From PALSA-505 sp035308365 (GTDB lineage: Bacteria; Actinomycetota; Actinomycetes; Streptosporangiales; Streptosporangiaceae), in the NCBI GenBank assembly GCA_035308365.1, contig DATGGU010000138.1:1-7560 (forward strand): a stretch of DNA of 7,560 nucleotides, given 5' to 3'. Numbering within the stretch: position 1 is the first letter of the stretch; each line of letters begins with the position of its first letter. The translations under genes and the position numbers were made by a program. The notes beneath the pieces are model-generated. The model was not told the DNA's origin. It worked only from the letters and a program-made list of their open reading frames with translations, and searched no databases. Shown in pieces: positions 1 to 4,003 of this stretch.

Positions 1-1
1 C

Positions 2-568
2 GGCACCGCGCAGACCCTGGCTGGCCACGCCGCCGCGCTCGCCGCCGGCTCGGAGGTGCCGCACCGGCAGGCCAACGCGCTGTATTGCCGCAGCCTGCTG
101 GACAACGACCCGGTCAGCCTGCTCACCGCCGCCGAACTGTACGATCAGGCGGGCCGCCCGCTGCTGCGGGCGAAGGCGCTGGAGGCGGCGGCCGGGTACT
201 TCGTCCGGTCCGGCGACCGCGACCAGGCGAGGCACGCGTTCACCCGGGCCGTGGAGGTCTACATTTCGCTGGGCGCCACCGTGGACGTCGCCAGGCTGCG
301 GACCAAGTTCCGCGCCCACGGCATCCGCCGCGGCCCGCACTCCAAGCACCGGCACGCGGTCAGCGGCTGGGACAGCCTCACCCCGACCGAAATCAAGATC
401 GCCGCGTTCGTGGAAGAGGGCCTGTCCAACCCGGAGATCGCCACGCGGCTGCTGCTATCCCGCCGGACCGTCGCGACCCACGTCTCGCACATCCTGAAGA
501 AGCTCGGGGTCAATTCCCGGACGGACATCGCGCGCGAGTCAGCCCTGCGCACCGTCGCGATGAGATAG
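2..568 (+). CDS. LuxR-family transcriptional regulator, C-terminal part (5' end outside window)
   Basis: The reading frame is open from the first bases of the window to a TAG stop, so this is the tail of a longer gene; a GTG at 56 is an internal codon with no need to be a start. The visible 188 residues begin with an alanine-rich helical stretch resembling TPR-like repeats (paired helices ending in GYFVRSGDRDQARHAF), followed by a basic linker and a LuxR/GerE helix-turn-helix at about 368-550. That domain has the family pattern LTPTE...A..V.EGLSNPEIA.RL.LSRRTVATHVSHILKKLGV.SRT. A helical-repeat region before a C-terminal LuxR HTH is typical of LAL (large ATP-binding LuxR) regulators, which carry an NB-ATPase upstream; that part is not visible, so LAL membership is inference. 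The HTH should bind DNA as a dimer and activate transcription. The gene converges on the ATP-binding protein at 696-1190, so the two do not share an operon. Confidence 0.9.
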   Translation, partial: GTAQTLAGHAAALAAGSEVPHRQANALYCRSLLDNDPVSLLTAAELYDQAGRPLLRAKALEAAAGYFVRSGDRDQARHAFTRAVEVYISLGATVDVARLRTKFRAHGIRRGPHSKHRHAVSGWDSLTPTEIKIAAFVEEGLSNPEIATRLLLSRRTVATHVSHILKKLGVNSRTDIARESALRTVAMR

Positions 569-630
569 CCGCAACGCGGGGAACGCTGAGATAGGCCTGG
601 CGCGGAAACGCCGGAATGATTAATGCGCGA

Positions 631-692
631 GAATCACCGGAATAACGTGGGTCCGGTGATTCACCGGGGGCTGGTCCGGTGAATCACCGGGG
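631..692. repeat. Palindromic repeat cluster between convergent genes
   Basis: Two copies of the 20-mer GGTCCGGTGAWTCACCGGGG lie at 650-669 and 673-692. They differ only at the central A/T and are 23 bp apart centre to centre. Each core (653-667 and 676-690) is a 7-bp-arm palindrome around one base. A further half-site GAATCACCGG at 631-640 pairs exactly with 653-662 to make a 10-bp stem with a 12-base loop. The cluster sits in the 127-base gap between two converging genes, where a bidirectional terminator is expected, but no clear T-tract follows on either strand. Spacing near two helical turns would also suit cooperative binding of a dimeric repressor. I favour terminator or transcript-end structure, with an operator as the alternative. 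Confidence 0.6.
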
Positions 693-695
693 TCT

Positions 696-1190
696 CTATA
701 GCCTGACCTGACCCACGGGTTGACGCCTCGCGGGCCGCGGATGCCGCCGGCGGGGCGCAAAGTCGCCGTTCTCACCGGGCGCGGACTCGAACGCGAGCGT
801 GAAGTAAACAGCCTTGCCCGTAGGCGTGCGGTAACAACCCCACTCCGATGACAGGCTGTTGACCAGCATCAGGCCCCGGCCGGTCTCGGCGTCGACCGGT
901 GCGTCCTCCGGGACAGGCAGGGCGCAGGACGAATCATGCACATCGACACGCAGATGGTTACCGGAGCAGCTAATGGCGAGCATGATGGTCTCGCCCACTT
1001 CGTGCGTGATGGCATTGGTCACCAGTTCGCTGGTCAGCAAAATGGCAACATCGGGATCGACGGGAACATCCCAGGTGCAGATCGCCGCGCGGACCTGGCC
1101 ACGGGCTTGAGCAGGTGCGGCCGGTCCCGCCGCCAGCGGGACGCGATGCCTGTGTAGGACGATCGGACGGGTCGGCGCCATCGTATTCAT
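696..1190 (-). CDS. ATP-binding protein, RsbW/SpoIIAB-like (HATPase_c_2) anti-sigma/kinase-type regulator
   Basis: This encodes a 164-residue cytosolic protein that is essentially one GHKL ATPase domain. Visible boxes are the N-box ELVTNAITH (55-63, Asn59 as the Mg-ligand position), the G1 box VDVHDSS (82-88, Asp86 for adenine contact), the G2 box GRGLMLV (104-110), and a closing GKAVYFTL strand. The C-terminal 30 residues are basic and disordered-looking. Family members act as serine kinases that sequester sigma factors or phosphorylate anti-anti-sigma partners; actinomycetes carry dozens of orphan copies, many of unknown target, and no partner gene is visible here. The ATG at 1190 is chosen because AAGGA lies 5 bases upstream. 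An in-frame extension to 1319 would add 43 residues lacking family similarity and run into the neighbouring inverted repeat, so I reject it. The gene is monocistronic in this window. Confidence 0.88.
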   Translation of the reverse strand: MNTMAPTRPIVLHRHRVPLAAGPAAPAQARGQVRAAICTWDVPVDPDVAILLTSELVTNAITHEVGETIMLAISCSGNHLRVDVHDSSCALPVPEDAPVDAETGRGLMLVNSLSSEWGCYRTPTGKAVYFTLAFESAPGENGDFAPRRRHPRPARRQPVGQVRL

Positions 1191-1295
1191 CTGATTCCTT
1201 AGCGGGCCGGTTTGAGTTGCTTCAGGAGAACGCTGGTCACTCCGCGCTACTGGTTCCCGAAGCGGTCCGAGCAAACTGCTGAGTCCTTGGTGCCG

Positions 1296-1306
1296 CTTGC
1301 ACTCGC
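1296..1306 (-). promoter_or_regulatory. 11-bp site shared with the NOS upstream region
   Basis: The minus-strand sequence GCGAGTGCAAG lies about 106 bases upstream of the ATP-binding protein start and occurs identically at 3745-3755, upstream of the NOS gene. A second CAAG follows 10 bases later here (CACCAAG). Both copies have the same orientation relative to the downstream gene. This may be a common activator site, but an 11-mer match in 7.5 kb is only modest evidence and no convincing -35/-10 pair is visible next to it. Confidence 0.3.
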
Positions 1307-1315
1307 AATTCTGCT

Positions 1316-1361
1316 GCAACTTTCAGTGAGAGACATCGGTCAGCTGACCGATTTTGGACGG
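1316..1361 (+). repeat. Left inverted repeat with perfect 18-bp palindrome
   Basis: This arm carries ATCGGTCAGCTGACCGAT at 1335-1352, a perfect palindrome that could bind a dimeric regulator or transposase. The flanking GCAACTTTCAGTGAGA half resembles the inverted sequence outside the right copy at 11 of 16 positions. Confidence 0.65.
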
Positions 1362-1560
1362 TAGCCAATTCAGCCCCACAGTTCTCATCAGCCCCATCGG
1401 TCCCAGACCCAGCAAAAATTCAAGATCTTTTTCTCTGTACGGTGCCACGAATCCCCCGGCGGACACCGCACCCCAGCGCATACCGCTGCGCCACCACAGT
1501 CCGCCCAACCCCCCACTCCCCGAGCACTGGCCCCGCCAGGCCGAGGCTCAACCCAAACCA

Positions 1561-1591
1561 CCCCGACACCCGGCCCAACCCCGCCCCACCC
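1561..1591 (-). other. Putative G-quadruplex motif on the minus strand (C-rich plus strand)
   Basis: Read on the minus strand from 1591 to 1561 there are six runs of three or four G (GGG, GGGG, GGGG, GGG, GGG, GGGG) with intervening loops of 1, 1, 2, 2 and 4 bases. This satisfies the usual G3+N1-7 rule with runs to spare. A nearby minus-strand stretch, about 1510-1535, adds further G-runs. The motif lies inside the C-skewed core of the inverted-repeat unit, on the strand that a transcript reading through from the NOS gene would copy as RNA. Folding is inferred from pattern only. Confidence 0.6.
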
Positions 1592-1747
1592 GGCCATCCA
1601 CACGCACCGCCGCTGCACGCCCAGCTAGCGGCCACCCCACCCAACAGCTCCTTGTCTTCGTCCCAGAAACCCCTGTACTCGCGGCATCACCGCAGCCACC
1701 AAGACGCTCACAGCCATCCAGCGACCCACCGGCACCAGTACGGCCCT

Positions 1748-1793
1748 CCTTCAAAGATCGGTCAGCTGACGGATGTCTTGCAGTGCAACTTGC
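1748..1793 (-). repeat. Right inverted repeat, partner of 1316-1361
   Basis: Contains ATCGGTCAGCTGACGGAT at 1757-1774, one mismatch from the left-arm palindrome. Inverted, the arm reads GCAAGTTGCACTGCAA followed by GACATC and the core, parallel to the left arm. A small palindrome GAGAC-TT-GTCTC follows at 1796-1807. Confidence 0.6.
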
Positions 1794-1815
1794 GTGAGAC
1801 TTGTCTCTGCAAGCA

Positions 1816-1873
1816 CCGGCACGCTCTCGTCTGCGGCTTGACCAGGCCTCGGGGCCGCAGGCGAGCGTGCCGG
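1816..1873. terminator. Strong stem-loop, possible transcription terminator
   Basis: The left arm 1816-1837 pairs with the right arm 1854-1873 over about 20 bp. CCGGCACG and CTCGYCTGCGGC are matched, with a 2-base CT bulge on the left, one G-T type mismatch, and a 16-base loop. The stem is very GC-rich and ends one base before the MITE-like unit at 1875. No T-tract follows on either strand, so classical intrinsic termination is uncertain, although many actinomycete terminators lack one. It may stop read-through from the NOS gene on the minus strand, or be a repeat-type palindrome. Confidence 0.5.
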
Positions 1874-1874
1874 G

Positions 1875-2053
1875 AGACCCTTTCAAGAACAATCGCATGA
1901 TCATGAACCAGATTTCTGGCGAGGCTTATTCACAACGTCGAGCGGATAGCGGGCCACAGCAGTTCACAGGCCTGATGCCGAACCCCGCGAGACAGTTTGA
2001 ATAAGTCTCGATCGCGGCGTGAGCCAGCGAGCGGTTGTTTTTTGAAAGGGTCT
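1875..2053. mobile_element. 179-bp MITE-like element with long imperfect terminal inverted repeats
   Basis: The ends are a perfect 12-bp inverted pair, AGACCCTTTCAA (1875-1886) against TTGAAAGGGTCT (2042-2053). Similarity continues inward through AA-CAAyCGC and a second matched block, CGAGGCTTATTCA (1920-1932) against its complement with one mismatch (1998-2010), so the two ends correspond over about 65 bases with indels. There is no reading frame of note inside. Small size, long terminal inverted repeats and lack of coding are the marks of a MITE mobilised by a transposase elsewhere; the parent IS family is not recognisable to me. No clear target duplication is seen. The right end lies 6 bases beyond the NOS stop codon, so it may also shape the 3' end of that transcript. 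Confidence 0.55.
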
Positions 2054-2059
2054 GTGGCT

Positions 2060-3694
2060 TTATCCGGCGGCGGTGACGGAGAAGGGCGGGGAATGTTGGA
2101 CGTTGCCTGGCTCCGCCGAAGCCTCGTCCGGGTTGCCGAGCATGCTGACCGTCTGCCGCCGTGCCGCCGCCCAGGCCCGGCACATCGCTGCCATCTCGGC
2201 CCACTCGGAAAGATCATCGTCATGGCCTGCCCCCTTCGCAGCGGTGAGCGCCGGGTGCCGGTAGAAGTTCGGGGTCTGGTCGAAATCCTGGTAGTACCGG
2301 TGAAAGACGGGGGTCGCCGAGGATGCGGCCGGCGGCACGATCCACGTCCAGTCGGCCGGGCACGCCCGGCCATGCTTTTCCTCCCGCGCTATGTGCTGGA
2401 GGAAGCGGACCGACTCGGTGTGATGGTCGGTGATCGTGACACCCGCGGCGGCGAACGAATGCAGCACCGCGACGTTGAGTTCGGTGAGCGCCTTGTCTTT
2501 CCACAGGTTGCGGTCGTTGGCGATCGACAGGCCCATGTGCTCGGCGATCACCGGCAGCTTGGCGTAGCGGCCGCTGTCGCCGAGGTTGCGCGACCCGATC
2601 TCGGTACACATGTACCAGCCGTTGAACGGCGCGGCCGGGTAGCAGACGCCGCCGATTTCGAGATACATGTCGCTGATCACAGGCACGGCGTGCCAGCGCA
2701 GCCCAAGGTCCGCGAACCAGCCGAACTCGGGATGTGCGATCGGCACCTCGAGGATCGCATCGCTGGGCAGTCTGTGCATCGTAAACTTTTCCCCTGGCTC
2801 CTGCACGAGCAGCGGGAGGATGTCGAACTGGCCTTTGGGCTGGCCACCCGGCCAGCCGAGATCACCGGCAAGCTGGGTGAGGCCGGTGTTCGCCGGATCC
2901 CCGGTGACGGTGCCGTCGGAATTCTGGTAACCCGCGTACCGGATGAGCTGGGAGCTGAGAATCCGCGGCCCCGGCCGACCCGGCCCGTCCGGCGCGAACA
3001 CAGTGATCACCGGCCGGATCCGGCCCCCGTTCGTCGCCTCGCGCAGGTGTGCGGCCGACTCGGCGGCGATGTCCGGTGCGGCGGTGACCTCGCGACGGTC
3101 ACGCACCCGCAGGCTGTGCCAGTACAACCGCCCGATGCAGCGCGAACTGTTCCGCCAGGCCACCCGGGCGCCGAAGGTCAGCTCGGCTGGCGTGTGCCAG
3201 TACGTGCCCGACGCCTCGATCTCCCGGCGGATGCGCCAGAGCCGCCGCTCGGGCGAACCCAGGCGGTTCTCCGTGTAGAACAGCGTGATGAAGCGCTCGG
3301 CGCTGACCAGCAGGCTGTCGGGCGGGGACGGGCTCAGGCTGCCGAGCGGGGACGGGCTGCCGTCCCGGAGCGGTCGGCTGGCCGGGACCAGGGCCAGGCC
3401 GCCCGCCGGACGGGTCCGGCTCGGCTGCTCGATGGTCCGGGATTCACCTGCCGCGACCGGGCAGGCGAGCAGGGACGGTGCCGCCGGAGACTCCACGCTC
3501 GGCGCCAAAATGCGGACGTTCGGCAGCACCCGGACGTTCGGCAAGCTGCGGACGTCAGGCGGTTCGCCGGCCGGCCGCGGGCCCCGGGCGTGGCGGCCCC
3601 GCGCCCGGCCACGGGTCGGCCACACCCGCGGCCGGGCGCGGCCAGGAATACGTGCGCCAGGCCCCGGGGTGACTGGAACAAGGTTGTCTTCCAC
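2060..3694 (-). CDS. nos: Nitric oxide synthase oxygenase (bacterial NOS) with extended termini
   Basis: Bacterial NOS (EC 1.14.14.47) oxidises L-arginine through N-hydroxyarginine to citrulline and NO on a thiolate haem, taking electrons from separate flavodoxin- or ferredoxin-type reductases. Numbering from the chosen start, the oxygenase fold spans about 130-485. ARVAWRNSSRCIGR contains the haem-ligand Cys186. GWYMCTEIGSRN contains the arginine-anchoring Glu365. DWTWIVPP with Trp449/Trp451 corresponds to the pterin/haem stacking segment and is followed by TPVFHRYY. No reductase domain is present. Most bacterial NOS proteins are about 350-400 residues; this one is 544, with about 130 extra Pro/Arg/Ser-rich N-terminal residues and a C-terminal tail of about 55. 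The GTG at 3694 is preferred because GGAGG lies 5 bases upstream; a GTG at 3715 lacks a ribosome site. It follows the SARP gene on the same strand after 309 bases, so it probably has its own promoter. The closest named function is TxtD in thaxtomin nitration, but no partner P450 is in view. Confidence 0.95.
   Translation of the reverse strand: MEDNLVPVTPGPGARIPGRARPRVWPTRGRARGRHARGPRPAGEPPDVRSLPNVRVLPNVRILAPSVESPAAPSLLACPVAAGESRTIEQPSRTRPAGGLALVPASRPLRDGSPSPLGSLSPSPPDSLLVSAERFITLFYTENRLGSPERRLWRIRREIEASGTYWHTPAELTFGARVAWRNSSRCIGRLYWHSLRVRDRREVTAAPDIAAESAAHLREATNGGRIRPVITVFAPDGPGRPGPRILSSQLIRYAGYQNSDGTVTGDPANTGLTQLAGDLGWPGGQPKGQFDILPLLVQEPGEKFTMHRLPSDAILEVPIAHPEFGWFADLGLRWHAVPVISDMYLEIGGVCYPAAPFNGWYMCTEIGSRNLGDSGRYAKLPVIAEHMGLSIANDRNLWKDKALTELNVAVLHSFAAAGVTITDHHTESVRFLQHIAREEKHGRACPADWTWIVPPAASSATPVFHRYYQDFDQTPNFYRHPALTAAKGAGHDDDLSEWAEMAAMCRAWAAARRQTVSMLGNPDEASAEPGNVQHSPPFSVTAAG
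3513..3566 (-). repeat. 18-bp tandem repeat in the NOS N-terminal extension
   Basis: Three in-frame 18-bp units begin at 3513, 3531 and 3549, each opening with CGGACGTTCGGC or CGGACGTCAGGC on the plus strand. In the protein they read as six-residue units ending DVR, NVR, NVR (SLPNVR, VLPNVR). The first two are nearly identical, so the extension appears to have grown by slippage or duplication. Confidence 0.75.
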
Positions 3695-3741
3695 GCAGAC
3701 CTCCGTGGGTAGCACGATCGTCTGCTACCAGCGTGGAAGAC
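3686..3741 (-). promoter_or_regulatory. Nested inverted repeats covering the NOS start codon
   Basis: An exact 11-bp inverted repeat joins GTCTTCCACGC at 3686-3696 with GCGTGGAAGAC at 3731-3741. Inside it, GGTAGCA (3708-3714) and TGCTACC (3723-3729) form a second, 7-bp pair with an 8-base loop. The preferred GTG start (3694-3692) is inside the outer arm and the GGAGG ribosome site (3704-3700) lies in the unpaired stretch between the two stems. A smaller alternative hairpin, CCACG/CGTGG at 3691-3708, also pairs the GTG and puts the ribosome site in its loop. If transcribed whole, the structure would hold the start codon closed. If transcription starts inside it, the repeats would instead be DNA operators. 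Confidence 0.6.
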
Positions 3742-3774
3742 CGTCTTGCACTCGCCTTGACGACTGCCTTGCAC
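3722..3774 (-). promoter_or_regulatory. CTTG/CAAG direct-repeat ladder, candidate SARP operator of the NOS gene
   Basis: On the minus strand the heptamers GTGCAAG, CGTCAAG and GTGCAAG occur as direct repeats whose CAAG cores are 12 and 11 bp apart (plus-strand CTTG at 3768, 3756 and 3745). SARP activators are known to bind direct heptamer repeats at about 11-bp period overlapping the -35 region. A weak -10-like TAGCAG at 3727-3722 lies 17 bases beyond the last heptamer, further than the roughly 8 bases usual for SARP promoters, so the promoter call is tentative. The regulator encoded next door is the obvious candidate binder. Confidence 0.45.
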
Positions 3775-3815
3775 CCCAGGTCACGACCGGGGCAGCCGTA
3801 CCGGCAAGGGGTTAA

Positions 3816-3854
3816 GAGACGCTTTCAAACACGACAATGATCGTGAAAGGTAAG
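3816..3854 (+). repeat. Diverged copy of the MITE left-end sequence
   Basis: GAGACGCTTTCAA at 3816-3828 matches the left end of the 1875-2053 unit (GAGACCCTTTCAA) at 12 of 13 positions. A second shared block follows, TGATCGTGA here against TGATCATGA there, about 10 bases further in. An imperfect dyad, CTTTCA..CACGA against TCGTGAAAG, lies in 3822-3847. The rest of the gap around it (3775-4003) shows no gene and no convincing terminator for the SARP transcript. Confidence 0.4.
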
Positions 3855-4003
3855 TTCTGATCTGCACAGTTGGCCGGCGACCCATAGTCTTTAGGCCGAA
3901 GTCCGCCCAAGCCGGTTTGCCGACGCGTTTGACCATGTGGTAGAGCTACGGGCGGTTTACCTGGTCAGCGCCTATGCTGGTTCGCCGCTGGGGGAACTGC
4001 GGT

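Larger units (their letters stand above)
1316..1793. mobile_element. 478-bp non-coding unit bounded by 46-bp imperfect inverted repeats
   Basis: The left arm 1316-1361 and the right arm 1748-1793 match as inverted repeats at roughly 36 of 46 positions. Both are built round ATCGGTCAGCTGACCGAT, a perfect 18-bp palindrome on the left (1335-1352) and one mismatch away from it on the right (1757-1774). Because the core is itself palindromic it would match in either orientation, but the flanks (GCAA, GACATC and others) match only when inverted, which supports a true terminal pair. Between the arms I see no credible protein: frames are proline- or glycine-rich by composition, and the top strand is C-dominated (about 153 C against 59 G over 1441-1740). 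There is no transposase and no clear target-site duplication. It could be a non-autonomous element, a decayed IS, or two operator-like sites flanking an odd sequence. Confidence 0.5.

Noticed and set aside
1191..1319. N-terminal extension of the ATP-binding protein to 1319
   Set aside because: The extra 43 residues are outside the domain and enter the inverted repeat, whereas the ATG at 1190 has a good ribosome site.
1354..1797. 147-codon proline-rich + strand frame in the C-rich segment
   Set aside because: The amino-acid content follows from C-richness in every frame, it has no ribosome site or domain, and it overlaps both inverted repeats.
1548..1904. 118-codon minus-strand frame across the repeat units
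   Set aside because: Gly/Arg/Ser-rich by composition, crosses two repeat elements and a stem-loop, with no recognisable motif.
1316..2053. CRISPR array or tRNA/attachment site in the repeat-rich spacer
   Set aside because: Repeats are inverted and few, with no regular spacers; I see no tRNA cloverleaf, integrase or direct-repeat attachment pair.
1997..3712. 571-codon + strand frame opposite the NOS gene
   Set aside because: Antisense shadow; the minus frame contains all NOS signature motifs.
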